Assembly: GCA_045642085.1 (NCBI GenBank)
Contig: JAZUIF010000079.1
Span: 1-64,000 of the forward strand
Reading direction: 5' to 3'
From: UBA1723 sp045642085
GTDB lineage: Bacteria; Bacteroidota; Bacteroidia; Bacteroidales; Paludibacteraceae
Length of the DNA stretch: 64,000 nucleotides
The position numbers and the translations under genes are program-made. Below the pieces are notes generated by a model. That model was not told where the DNA came from, did no database searches, and saw only the letters and a list, made by a program, of their open reading frames with translations. Within the stretch, counting starts at the first letter, position 1; each line of letters starts with the position of its first letter. Shown here one piece after another: positions 36,154 through 44,385 of the stretch.

Positions 36154-36178
36154 AAAAAGGCAGGTACAAGACCTGCCC
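36152..36178. terminator. Bidirectional terminator between the ATPase and panB
   Basis: Stem GGCAGGT/ACCTGCC; A-run at 36152-36158, overlapping the TAA of the ATPase gene, reads as U for panB. Confidence 0.75.
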
Positions 36179-36194
36179 TTACGTTAATATTATT

Positions 36195-37016
36195 TTAATA
36201 ACTCTCGTTTTCATCGGGGAATTTGCAATTCTTCACATCCGAACAGTAGTTTGCTACAGCGTTTGTGATGATCTCGTCGAGATTAGCATATTTTCTCACA
36301 AACTTTGGCAACTTCATCTGAGTCATGCCAAGCATATCCTGAATCACAAGCACCTGTCCGTCAGCTTCGACACCAGCACCAATTCCGATAATTGGCATTG
36401 AAATCTCCTTTCTTACACGTATTGTAAGTTCAGCTGGGATTTTCTCAAGTACAATAGCATAGCAACCTGCCTCGTCAAGCAACTTAGCATCAGAGATCAG
36501 TTTAGCTGCTTCAGCCTCTTCCTTAGCTCTTACCCCGTATCCACCGAATTTATTGACCGATTGAGGTGTCAAACCAAGGTGAGCCATCACAGGAATACCA
36601 GCGTTGATGATAGCCTTAATAGTGTCGAGATATTCAAGACCGCCCTCAATCTTAACAGAGTCAGCACCAGTTTCTTTCATAATTCTGCAAGCATTACGCA
36701 CACCCTCTTCCTTGCTGACCTGATAGCTACCGAAAGGCATGTCGACCACAACGTGAGCTCGTTTAACAGCATTCACAACACTCTTTCCAAAGACAATCAT
36801 CTCGTCGACTGAAATAGGAAGCGTAGTCTTATTGCCAATCATTGTGTTAGACGCAGAATCGCCCACAAGAATCACATCCACACCTGCCTTGTCAACAAGT
36901 TGAGCCATAGTGAAGTCGTATGAAGTAAGCATAGAGATTTTCTCTCCCGACGACTTCATTGATTTGATAACTGTCGCGGTTACTTTTTTCACCGCAGTAC
37001 CTGTAACTTCTGCCAT
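36195..37016 (-). CDS. panB: 3-methyl-2-oxobutanoate hydroxymethyltransferase
   Basis: 273 residues from ATG 37016 (MAEVTGTAVKKV). The frame extends to 37046, but a minus-strand -7 box TAACTTTG (37051-37044) puts the transcript start near 37037, after that codon. PanB (beta/alpha)8 barrel: LTSYDFTMAQLVDKAGVDVILVGDS, MPFGSYQ, KIEGG, MAHLGLTPQSVN, IPIIGIGAG-like IGIGAGVEADGQVLV. Catalyses the first step of pantothenate synthesis from 2-oxoisovalerate and methylene-THF. Confidence 0.95.
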   Translation of the reverse strand: MAEVTGTAVKKVTATVIKSMKSSGEKISMLTSYDFTMAQLVDKAGVDVILVGDSASNTMIGNKTTLPISVDEMIVFGKSVVNAVKRAHVVVDMPFGSYQVSKEEGVRNACRIMKETGADSVKIEGGLEYLDTIKAIINAGIPVMAHLGLTPQSVNKFGGYGVRAKEEAEAAKLISDAKLLDEAGCYAIVLEKIPAELTIRVRKEISMPIIGIGAGVEADGQVLVIQDMLGMTQMKLPKFVRKYANLDEIITNAVANYCSDVKNCKFPDENESY

Positions 37017-37043
37017 TTCTATAAGTTTTGCGTTTAACCACTG

Positions 37044-37071
37044 CAAAGTTATCTAAAAAATGATACTTTTG
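37044..37071. promoter_or_regulatory. Divergent -7 boxes for panB and mtgA
   Basis: Minus TAACTTTG at 37051-37044 (panB) and plus TACTTTTG at 37064-37071 (mtgA); the two promoters are back to back. Confidence 0.55.
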
Positions 37072-37095
37072 TCAACAGAAGAAGGTTGATTTGTT

Positions 37096-37869
37096 ATGGG
37101 TTTTAATCATAAATTAACATTTTGGAGACATAGGATATGGGTTTTTATCCGTAATCTTGTGATATTCTTTTTCGCATCATCAATATTTATGGTGATTGTT
37201 TATCGTTTTGTCCCTGTCTACACTACTCCATTGATGCTTATAAGATGTGTGGAATATGGATTGAACGGTGAGGATGTACGTGTACTTAAGAAATGGACTC
37301 CAATTGAAGAAATGCCTGAATATCTTGTCAAAGCTGCAATCTCTTCTGAAGACAGTAAGTTTGTGGAAAATTCTGGTTTTTACTGGGAAGCGATACAGAA
37401 AGCCTATGAGCACAATATGAAACATAAAAACATTATTGGAGGAAGCACGATATCACAGCAGACTGCCAAAAATGTCTTTCTTTATCCTCGTCGCTCATAT
37501 TTTAGAAAAGCGTTAGAGGCATATTTCACCGTTTTAATCGAGTTTTTCTGGAATAAAAAACGAATCATGGAGGTTTATCTGAATATTGCAGAGACTGGTC
37601 ATGGAATTTATGGTATGCCTATGGCTTCGGAAATCTATTTCGATAAAAACCTTAATAAGTTAAGCAGAACGCAGATTGCGACTATCGTATCGCTTTTGCC
37701 ATCGCCTCTGACTTTTAATCCGTCAAAACAATCGTCGAGATTCATTAGAAAGAGAAACCGTGTAATGATCGAGGCAGATCGAATTATTGAACTAGATCTT
37801 GAAAAGAGAATCTGTAAAAGGAAACCATATAAAAAGAAGAAAAGTGAGGAAAAAGAACTTTCCCAATAA
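37096..37869 (+). CDS. mtgA: Monofunctional peptidoglycan glycosyltransferase
   Basis: 257 residues. One N-terminal membrane helix (about 15-38) and a GT51 domain: AAISSEDSKFVENSGFYWEAI (catalytic Glu in SSED), GGSTISQQTAKNVFL, YLNIAETGHGIYGM and LPSPLTFNP. Polymerises lipid II glycan chains. Basic C-terminal tail (KRKPYKKKK). Stops 100 bp before the flippase gene. Confidence 0.94.
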   Translation: MGFNHKLTFWRHRIWVFIRNLVIFFFASSIFMVIVYRFVPVYTTPLMLIRCVEYGLNGEDVRVLKKWTPIEEMPEYLVKAAISSEDSKFVENSGFYWEAIQKAYEHNMKHKNIIGGSTISQQTAKNVFLYPRRSYFRKALEAYFTVLIEFFWNKKRIMEVYLNIAETGHGIYGMPMASEIYFDKNLNKLSRTQIATIVSLLPSPLTFNPSKQSSRFIRKRNRVMIEADRIIELDLEKRICKRKPYKKKKSEEKELSQ

Positions 37870-37968
37870 TTTTTTTGGAAATGTTCTTGCTTTGTTGAAA
37901 ACCTAAAGCATGTTTTTGCTTAATAAATGTTAAAAAATGCTAAATTCGCAGCGTTTTTTAACATTTCT

Positions 37969-39228
37969 ATGAACAGCAAGATAGTAAATATCTCAAAATT
38001 GCTTTCTGCAAACGTGATTGCACAGGCAATTGGCATGCTTATATATCCGCTTTTGACGCGAATGTATCAGCCTGCGGATTTTACTTTGCTTACACTTTTC
38101 CTCACTATTGCCAATGCTATTTTAATAGTATCTACTGCCGATTATCAATATGCTATACCTTTGCCCAAAAAAGATGAGGGAGCGTATGCTTTAGTAGGTG
38201 GAATAGTTGTGATTCTATCGATTACGGTTTCCTTGACCTTGTTGTTGTGCTTGTTTTGTGGAAAAATAGCAGCTTTCTTTTGTGTTCCTGATTTGGAATG
38301 GGCTTTATGGTATTTGCCAATATACCTTCCTGTGGTCGGTGTTTGGCAGGTGTTGATGTATGTTTTCAATCGTGACAAACAGTATGGAAAAATTGCAACA
38401 TATCAAGTGGCTCAGAGCACTGCGAATGCAATTTTGAAATTGGTATTAGGTTTATGTGCTGTAGGAGGAATAGCATTAATTGATGCTTCTGTAATTGGGC
38501 CGGTTATTGCGTTACTGATTGTTGGTCCACTCAAAGTTTGGGAGGTTATTTCCAATTTGCGACGACTTCCAACAAGTTTGGCAAAAGAATATATGTTCTT
38601 TTATCGTGATTTTCCACTTTTCTCGATGCCCAAAAATCTTATATGCCATATTAGTAATGGCTTGCCGGTACTGATGCTGACAACCGTTTATGGAGCTACG
38701 AATGTAGGATATTTTTCATTGGCAATCACTATTGGATATTTGCCATTGATGATGATTGCTGGTTCTATATATCAGGTGATGCTGCGACATACATCTGAAA
38801 AATTGAATGAAAATATGCCCATTTCTCCGGAGATTCTTCATTTTTGTAAATACTCATTCTATATAATTGTGCCGGTGTTCGGTCTGCTTTATATTTTCTT
38901 GCCTACAATTACCGAATTCTTGTTTGGTACGGGATGGGGAATGACAGGAGAAATATTGAGGATTCTTCTTCCTTGGTTTGCTGCTGGCTTTCTTACAACT
39001 ACTTTGGTGTTTGTCCCTGAAACGTTGCTTAAACTAAAAGGCAATTTGTTTATAGAGTTAAGCTTTATCGTCTTAAGGATTTTGGTTTTGGCTTATGGTA
39101 TCAATAACTTTGGATTCCTAGTTACGATTAAATTATTCTGTCTGGTATCTTGTTCTATTAAATTGATTCAGGTAGGATGGTTCGTTTGGATTGCCAAAAA
39201 GCATGATGAAGAATTGCTAAACAAATAA
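37969..39228 (+). CDS. Polysaccharide/oligosaccharide flippase, Wzx-like
   Basis: 419 residues from ATG 37969 (MNSKIVNISKLLSAN). The upstream ATG at 37927 is rejected because TAAATTCG, a near -7 box, lies between (37941-37948). About twelve to fourteen membrane helices; start pattern of the MATE/MOP Wzx group (LLSANVIAQAIGMLIYPLLTRMYQP). Moves lipid-linked sugars across the inner membrane. No glycosyltransferases adjacent, so the pathway is not defined. Confidence 0.82.
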   Translation: MNSKIVNISKLLSANVIAQAIGMLIYPLLTRMYQPADFTLLTLFLTIANAILIVSTADYQYAIPLPKKDEGAYALVGGIVVILSITVSLTLLLCLFCGKIAAFFCVPDLEWALWYLPIYLPVVGVWQVLMYVFNRDKQYGKIATYQVAQSTANAILKLVLGLCAVGGIALIDASVIGPVIALLIVGPLKVWEVISNLRRLPTSLAKEYMFFYRDFPLFSMPKNLICHISNGLPVLMLTTVYGATNVGYFSLAITIGYLPLMMIAGSIYQVMLRHTSEKLNENMPISPEILHFCKYSFYIIVPVFGLLYIFLPTITEFLFGTGWGMTGEILRILLPWFAAGFLTTTLVFVPETLLKLKGNLFIELSFIVLRILVLAYGINNFGFLVTIKLFCLVSCSIKLIQVGWFVWIAKKHDEELLNK

Positions 39229-39277
39229 ATCGTCTTTGGATCTACGAATTTAAGTTGACGTTTTTTTGTCCATAGCA

Positions 39278-40189
39278 TTAAAATTCCATATGTCTTTTGA
39301 CCTTTTCTGGATACATGTCTGCAGTCGTCACTAAGATGCCTGTCTCGTATACATTCCCGAAACCCTTGTTAGGAGTTGAATCGAAAGCTTTCATTGAAGA
39401 AGATACGTTCATATATGCGTTGATCAATGGAGGAATATTTCGATTACGTTTTTTTAATTCTTTCTTTAATGTCACATAGTCTTCTTTGTAATTGTTTTCT
39501 ATAAATAACGATCTTATCTCTTCTGGTATGGTCGTATTGATCGGATTTTTTGCGACAACAAGTTTTCGGTTGTCATTGCAATATGAATTCAGAAAACTGC
39601 GGATCAATAGGAAAGAGTCTTCTCCAAATGATGGATATATTGAAGCTTTGCCAAAAAGATATTTGGCATCATACTTCACTATCAATGCTCCTAATCCATC
39701 CCAAAGATTATCAAGTGCGTACAGACTTTTATTAGAAGATGCTCCCGATTGATATTTTGGACAAATGAAACTTCTACCTAGTTCGATAGTATAAGGAAGA
39801 TAATTTTCGATGAATTCGGGAGAATAGTCAAATAAATGCTCACTAGTCAACCATGGCTTCCCGTCGACAGTTTTGACTTCAGCTCCATAAATGAATCTAT
39901 ATCCACCGACGATTTCATTCTCGTCTGGATTCCATAGGACAAGTTGTTTGCAGTTGCTACTTCCATCAATGTCGAATTTGTCGAGATCGCAAGCCTTTCC
40001 AGTGCCTCCTCCAGCTTCTCGAAATGTCAGCTCTCTCAACCTTCCGATTTCGGCAAGAGTATTTGGAGACGAAAAATAGTCGACAATGTACAACTCATTG
40101 CCTGCTTTATTCGTCTTACGGAGCAAACCTGCATCCTTAAGCTCAATCTCTATTAAATCCGAATCGATCGGTTTTATTAATGGTTTCAT
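39278..40189 (-). CDS. glsB: GlsB/OlsB-like N-acyltransferase (aminolipid synthesis)
   Basis: 303 residues from ATG 40189 (MKPLIKPIDSD), chosen because it lies 1 bp after the end of the upstream gene; the frame to 40213 overlaps it. N-acyltransferase of the GNAT/Acetyltransf_5 type: IGRLRELTFREAGGGTGKACDLD, IVGGYRFIYG, ELGRSFICPKYQ. In Bacteroides, GlsB makes N-acyl-glycine from glycine and acyl-ACP, which GlsA then O-acylates to glycine lipid; the neighbouring PlsC-like gene fits GlsA. Assigning glycine rather than ornithine is inference from the phylum. Confidence 0.75.
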   Translation of the reverse strand: MKPLIKPIDSDLIEIELKDAGLLRKTNKAGNELYIVDYFSSPNTLAEIGRLRELTFREAGGGTGKACDLDKFDIDGSSNCKQLVLWNPDENEIVGGYRFIYGAEVKTVDGKPWLTSEHLFDYSPEFIENYLPYTIELGRSFICPKYQSGASSNKSLYALDNLWDGLGALIVKYDAKYLFGKASIYPSFGEDSFLLIRSFLNSYCNDNRKLVVAKNPINTTIPEEIRSLFIENNYKEDYVTLKKELKKRNRNIPPLINAYMNVSSSMKAFDSTPNKGFGNVYETGILVTTADMYPEKVKRHMEF

Positions 40190-40190
40190 A

Positions 40191-41057
40191 CTATCTTTTC
40201 TTTGCCAAATCATAACATTTTTTGCGAATCCATCGTACTTTTTCTTCGATAGACGCGACCCCTGCCATTTCTACACTATTGGTAGAATTCATAAAATCCT
40301 CACAACGAATTGTCTTTCCAACCACGATGTCGAAATGAGAAAATTTGTTGTTGTACATTTCGTCAGCCAGATAGAGCATCTCAATGTTCTGTCGTATTCC
40401 AAGTTTCGTTCGCCAATACGCAAGATTATAAAAAAAGTCAGAATTTCGTCCGTTGAAATAAAGAGGGACGATATCCCTTTTATGCTCTATGCTCTTTGTT
40501 AAAAAACTCTTTTTCCATTCCAAGTCGACAATGTTCCAATTCGCATCCCTACGTGACACTTTGCCTGCAGGGAAATAAAGAACCGGAGTGCTGCTCTCCA
40601 TACAATCGTCGATAAGATTGACACTCTCTTTATTCTGCTTCTTGCTTACTACATTTACTGGAATAAACAGCGATTTCATCGGTGAAATATACATCAAAAG
40701 ATCGTTGACTACGGCTTTTGCTTCTCCGTATTTGTCGCAAAGCATTTTCAACAGAACTATTCCGTCCAGACCACCTAAAGCATGGTTGCAAACAAATGTT
40801 TTTCTTTCATCGTCTGGTAGGTTGCTCAAGCCGTCAACGCTATAAGAAATCCCCAATTCATCGAGAAAACTGTTGATGAAATCTTTCCCGTCGTCATCCC
40901 AATGATTTGAAAAAAAAGCGTTGAGATCATCTTCATGGACTATACGTTTCAAATAGGAGATTAAAAAGCCAGGCATCTTCTTTTTCAAGGAGGGTGCTTT
41001 TGCCTCAAGAACCGCCTCTATGTCGATATACTTACCTGTCATTTTGTAATTTCTCAT
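40191..41057 (-). CDS. glsA: GlsA/OlsA-like O-acyltransferase
   Basis: 288 residues, PlsC superfamily. The catalytic motif is FVCNHALGGLDGIVLLK: His and Asp are five residues apart (HX5D) rather than the usual four. Acyl-site block VLYFPAGKVSRRD. No obvious N-terminal signal; probably membrane associated. With GlsB directly downstream (1 bp gap) it makes the second acylation. Minus-strand -7 box TATATTTG at 41079-41072 starts the two-gene transcript. Confidence 0.76.
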   Translation of the reverse strand: MRNYKMTGKYIDIEAVLEAKAPSLKKKMPGFLISYLKRIVHEDDLNAFFSNHWDDDGKDFINSFLDELGISYSVDGLSNLPDDERKTFVCNHALGGLDGIVLLKMLCDKYGEAKAVVNDLLMYISPMKSLFIPVNVVSKKQNKESVNLIDDCMESSTPVLYFPAGKVSRRDANWNIVDLEWKKSFLTKSIEHKRDIVPLYFNGRNSDFFYNLAYWRTKLGIRQNIEMLYLADEMYNNKFSHFDIVVGKTIRCEDFMNSTNSVEMAGVASIEEKVRWIRKKCYDLAKKR

Positions 41058-41071
41058 AGCATAATATATGG

Positions 41072-41079
41072 CAAATATA
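41072..41079 (-). promoter_or_regulatory. -7 box for glsA-glsB
   Basis: TATATTTG on the minus strand, 14 nt before the ATG. Confidence 0.5.
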
Positions 41080-41143
41080 CATTTTTTATTACGAAAGGAG
41101 ATATAAGTGTTGAATTATGCCGTCAACTTTAATTACTTTTTTC

Positions 41144-41151
41144 TATTTTTG
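41144..41151 (+). promoter_or_regulatory. -7 box for ubiE
   Basis: TATTTTTG; predicted start near 41158 supports the ATG at 41176. Confidence 0.5.
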
Positions 41152-41175
41152 CCTAAAATTAAACTCTATACAAAT

Positions 41176-41919
41176 ATGTCTGATTTTAAATGTGAGGATG
41201 TAAAGCCTTTTGAATCATCTGCGAGTGGCAAGACACAGCAGGTGGAGCAGATGTTTGATGATATCGCTCCGCACTACGACACCATGAATCGTCTGATGTC
41301 GTTGGGCCAAGATAAAAGCTGGCGTCAGAAGGCTATCAAACGTTTGAAGCAGACTAATCCCAATACTATTCTTGACGTAGCTACCGGTACTGCCGACTTC
41401 GCTCTCTCGGCTTATGACGCTATTGAACCGGCACGTATCGTAGGTATTGATATCTCAGAGGAGATGATTCGTGTAGGCGAAAAGAAGGTGAAAGCTGCAA
41501 AAAAGAGCGATTTCATCGACCTTATGCGTGCAGATTCTATGAATCTCCCATTTGAAGATAAAAGTTTTGATGCGGCGACTGTCGCCTTTGGTGTTAGAAA
41601 TTTTGAAAGTCTTGAGAAAGGCTTGTCTGAGATTTGCAGAGTCATCAGAGATGGAGGCTCGCTTGCTATTTTGGAATTGAGTGTTCCTACTAATCCATTA
41701 TACAGATTAGGATATCGCATCTTCACCAAAATCTTTATCCCTATCATGGCTAAGATTTTAAAGACAAGCAGCACTGCATACGCATATCTTCCTGAATCCA
41801 TCGATGCCTTTCCTCAGGGTGAGGTGATGAAGAAACTACTTTTAGAAGTCGGATTCAAAGATGTCGAGATCAAGAAATTTACGATGCAGACATGCACTTT
41901 CTATTTTGCGACTAAATAA
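41176..41919 (+). CDS. ubiE: Demethylmenaquinone methyltransferase
   Basis: 247 residues from ATG 41176 (MSDFKCEDVKPF); the longer frame from 41107 begins before the -7 box at 41144. Class I SAM methyltransferase with the UbiE/MenG pattern: VEQMFDDIAPHYDTMNRLMSLGQDKSWR, ILDVATGTADFAL (SAM site), VGIDISEEMI, FGVRNFE and the end block YAYLPESIDAFPQGEVM. Last step of menaquinone synthesis. A hexamer tract begins at its stop codon. Confidence 0.95.
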   Translation: MSDFKCEDVKPFESSASGKTQQVEQMFDDIAPHYDTMNRLMSLGQDKSWRQKAIKRLKQTNPNTILDVATGTADFALSAYDAIEPARIVGIDISEEMIRVGEKKVKAAKKSDFIDLMRADSMNLPFEDKSFDAATVAFGVRNFESLEKGLSEICRVIRDGGSLAILELSVPTNPLYRLGYRIFTKIFIPIMAKILKTSSTAYAYLPESIDAFPQGEVMKKLLLEVGFKDVEIKKFTMQTCTFYFATK

Positions 41920-41951
41920 CGATAACGAAAACAATAACTAAAACGAAATAA
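41916..41951. repeat. Hexamer tract at the ubiE stop codon
   Basis: Six 6-bp units: ATAACG, ATAACG, AAAACA, ATAACT, AAAACG, AAATAA; the TAA stop is part of the first. The next gene starts 3 bp later. Confidence 0.7.
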
Positions 41952-41954
41952 GAA

Positions 41955-43202
41955 ATGGCAATAGTAAAACCATTTAAGGGTATCCGCCCACCTAAAGATT
42001 TGGTGGAGCAGGTAGAGAGCCGTCCATACGACGTGCTTAACAGCGAGGAGGCACGTGAGGAGGCTAAAGGTAATGAGAAGTCTCTTTACCATATCATCAA
42101 GCCAGAAATCGACTTCCCAGAGGGAACAAGTGAATACGATCCACGCGTTTACGAGAAGGCTGCACAGAACTTCCAGATGTTCCAGGATAAGGGATGGTTG
42201 GTACAGGATGAGAAGGAGCAGTACTACATCTACGCTCAGACAATGAACGGCAAGACTCAGTATGGTCTTGTAGTTTGTGCATACGTTGACGACTATATGA
42301 CAGGCGTTATCAAGAAGCATGAGCTTACACGTCGCGACAAGGAGGAAGATAGAATGAAGCATGTTCGCGTCAACAACGCTAACATTGAGCCTGTATTCTT
42401 CGCTTATCCAGACAACGCAGTTCTTGACAAGCTTGTTGCTAAATACGCATCTTCAACTCCAGTTTACGATTTCATTGCTCCAATCGATGGTTTCGGACAC
42501 CAGTTCTGGATCATCAGCGACGACGCTGACATCAAGACTGTAACAGAGGAGTTCGGTAAGATGAAGAACCTTTACATCGCCGACGGTCACCACCGTTCTG
42601 CAGCCGCAGCTCTTGTAGGTGACGAAAAGAGAAAGCAGAACCCTAACCACAAGGGAGATGAGGAGTACAACTACTTCATGGCAGTTTGCTTCCCTGCAAG
42701 CCAGCTAACAATCCTTGACTACAACCGTGTGATCCGCGACCTTAACGGTTTGTCAGACGAGCAGTTCCTTGAGGCATTGAAGAAGAACTTCGAGGTTGAG
42801 TGCAAGGGTGAGGATATGTACAAGCCAAATGCACTTCATAACTTCTCACTTTACCTATCAGGAAAGTGGTATAGCTTGACTGCAAAGAAGGGCACTTACG
42901 ACGACAACGATCCAATTGGTGTGCTTGATGTAAGTATTTCATCAAAGCTTATCGTTGACGAGATTTTGAACATCAAGGACCTTCGTTCTTCTGACAGAAT
43001 CGACTTCGTAGGTGGTCTACGTGGTTTGAAAGAGTTGAAGAAGAGAGTTGACTCTGGTGAGATGAAGACAGCACTTGCTCTTTACCCAGTGTCAATGCAG
43101 CAGATCATGGACATCGCCGACAGCGGCAACATCATGCCTCCAAAGGCAACTTGGTTCGAGCCAAAGCTTCGTTCAGGTCTTTGTATCCACAAGTTGGTAT
43201 AA
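41955..43202 (+). CDS. DUF1015 family protein
   Basis: 415 residues, full length. Family blocks: VKPFKGIRPPKDL, SRPYDVLNSEEARE, LYHIIKPEID, TRRDKEEDRMKHV, IADGHHRSAAA (about 209-219) and FMAVCFPASQLTILDYNRVI. Cytoplasmic. In other bacteria it is found with serine synthesis genes, but none are visible here, so no function is claimed. The codon use is very biased (GAG, AAG, TAC, ATC), like PEPCK and aldolase. Its ATG is 35 bp after the ubiE stop, so the two genes may share a transcript. Confidence 0.85.
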   Translation: MAIVKPFKGIRPPKDLVEQVESRPYDVLNSEEAREEAKGNEKSLYHIIKPEIDFPEGTSEYDPRVYEKAAQNFQMFQDKGWLVQDEKEQYYIYAQTMNGKTQYGLVVCAYVDDYMTGVIKKHELTRRDKEEDRMKHVRVNNANIEPVFFAYPDNAVLDKLVAKYASSTPVYDFIAPIDGFGHQFWIISDDADIKTVTEEFGKMKNLYIADGHHRSAAAALVGDEKRKQNPNHKGDEEYNYFMAVCFPASQLTILDYNRVIRDLNGLSDEQFLEALKKNFEVECKGEDMYKPNALHNFSLYLSGKWYSLTAKKGTYDDNDPIGVLDVSISSKLIVDEILNIKDLRSSDRIDFVGGLRGLKELKKRVDSGEMKTALALYPVSMQQIMDIADSGNIMPPKATWFEPKLRSGLCIHKLV

Positions 43203-43224
43203 TCAACAGATCTTATACATATGT

Positions 43225-43258
43225 AAGGCGGGTCTTGTTAAGATCCGCCTTGTTTTTT
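43225..43258 (+). terminator. Terminator of the DUF1015 gene
   Basis: Stem AAGGCGGGTCTT/AAGATCCGCCTT then T-rich tail. Confidence 0.85.
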
Positions 43259-43375
43259 ATGCAACAAGGTGCTTTGAGAAATCGTAAATAAATGATATTG
43301 CATGACAATGTTAATTATCATTAAATTTCGAAATAAAACTTTATTTGTGCTGTTTTTTCTAGAACGAAATAATCA

Positions 43376-43383
43376 TACTTTTG
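43376..43383 (+). promoter_or_regulatory. -7 box for the 266-residue barrel gene
   Basis: TACTTTTG, 81 nt before the ATG; the leader is about 75 nt. Confidence 0.45.
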
Positions 43384-43463
43384 CGAAAAAATCACAAGGA
43401 GTTAAAATCCCCAACTTTTTGTAGATAGGTATTTGGGGGAGTATTAAAGTATTAAATTAAAGT

Positions 43464-44264
43464 ATGAAAAAGTTATTTTTGCTAGTTGCGACATTGTTTA
43501 GTTTATCTACCTCGTCATTTGCCGCAAGCCTTGAGCAGGGAGAAGACACAGGATTTGGTTTGAAATTCCATGCTGGTTTCTGCTCTGGTAGTTTTGGTGA
43601 GACAGAGAAGAATGGTAAAACCACACCAGTTGTAAGTGGTGATGCTACGGTTAAAAACACACCTTTGTTTGGCTTAAGCATGGACAATCGTTGGTACGTG
43701 GCAAATCCAGGTCGTTTCGGAATTGGTATCGACGCACGTTGGTTGGATGGTGCAGTAGGAAAGTCAACTATGTCTTACAAAGATGTTGACTATGCGAAGA
43801 CAACAAACATTGAGTTAGGCATGATTATGCCAGGAGTTGTCGGAACATTCTATTTAGGCAACAATATGGCGCTTGACCTATTCTACAACATCGGACCAAG
43901 CGTATTCGTACAGATGGATGAGGGTCTTGTTGATGCTGCTAGTGATGCAAAAGATATCACAGATAAGAATAAGACAGGCAACTTGACAAAGGAGGACCTA
44001 GCTAATAAGAATAACACTTATAATGCAGTCAACGACGCTCTAGACAATACATATTTTGATTTCGGTATTTCACATTTCGTAGGAGCAGCATTCCGTTTCA
44101 AAGTGTTCCAGGCAGGTGTTGAGTACAACATTGCGAAATTGAAGAGAATGGATTGGGGCGACAGCAGCGCTGACGATTATGGTAATGTCAACATTGACAT
44201 TAACGATGCAACGATGAAGGTTAATCGAAACAGCCTTCGAGTATTCTTGGGATTCAAGTTCTAA
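43464..44264 (+). CDS. Outer-membrane beta-barrel protein
   Basis: 266 residues. Signal peptide (1-20, SLSTSSFA). The mature protein alternates hydrophobic strands with polar turns (GLKFHAGFCSGSFGE, NMALDLFYNIGPSVFVQM, GAAFRFKVFQAGVEYNIAKLK) and ends LRVFLGFKF with a terminal Phe, the usual barrel signature. Between strands is an Asp/Lys/Asn-rich loop (KDITDKNKTGNLTKEDLANKN). Small 8-10 strand barrel; substrate or role unknown. Single gene with its own terminator. Confidence 0.75.
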   Translation: MKKLFLLVATLFSLSTSSFAASLEQGEDTGFGLKFHAGFCSGSFGETEKNGKTTPVVSGDATVKNTPLFGLSMDNRWYVANPGRFGIGIDARWLDGAVGKSTMSYKDVDYAKTTNIELGMIMPGVVGTFYLGNNMALDLFYNIGPSVFVQMDEGLVDAASDAKDITDKNKTGNLTKEDLANKNNTYNAVNDALDNTYFDFGISHFVGAAFRFKVFQAGVEYNIAKLKRMDWGDSSADDYGNVNIDINDATMKVNRNSLRVFLGFKF

Positions 44265-44273
44265 AACAAATAT

Positions 44274-44302
44274 AAGGTGGGTCAATCGACTCGCCTTTAT
44301 TT
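44274..44302 (+). terminator. Terminator of the barrel gene
   Basis: Stem AAGGTGGGTC/GACTCGCCTT followed by TATTTG; related to the stems at 43225 and 51464. Confidence 0.7.
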
Positions 44303-44333
44303 GCCTAAAATATACGTTGTTGCTTAGCACAAG

Positions 44334-44341
44334 TATATTTG
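44334..44341 (+). promoter_or_regulatory. -7 box for the subtilase gene
   Basis: TATATTTG, 45 nt before the ATG. Confidence 0.45.
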
Positions 44342-44385
44342 TTCATCAATGAAAGCATCTTTGATTAATTGCGAAAAATAGAAAA

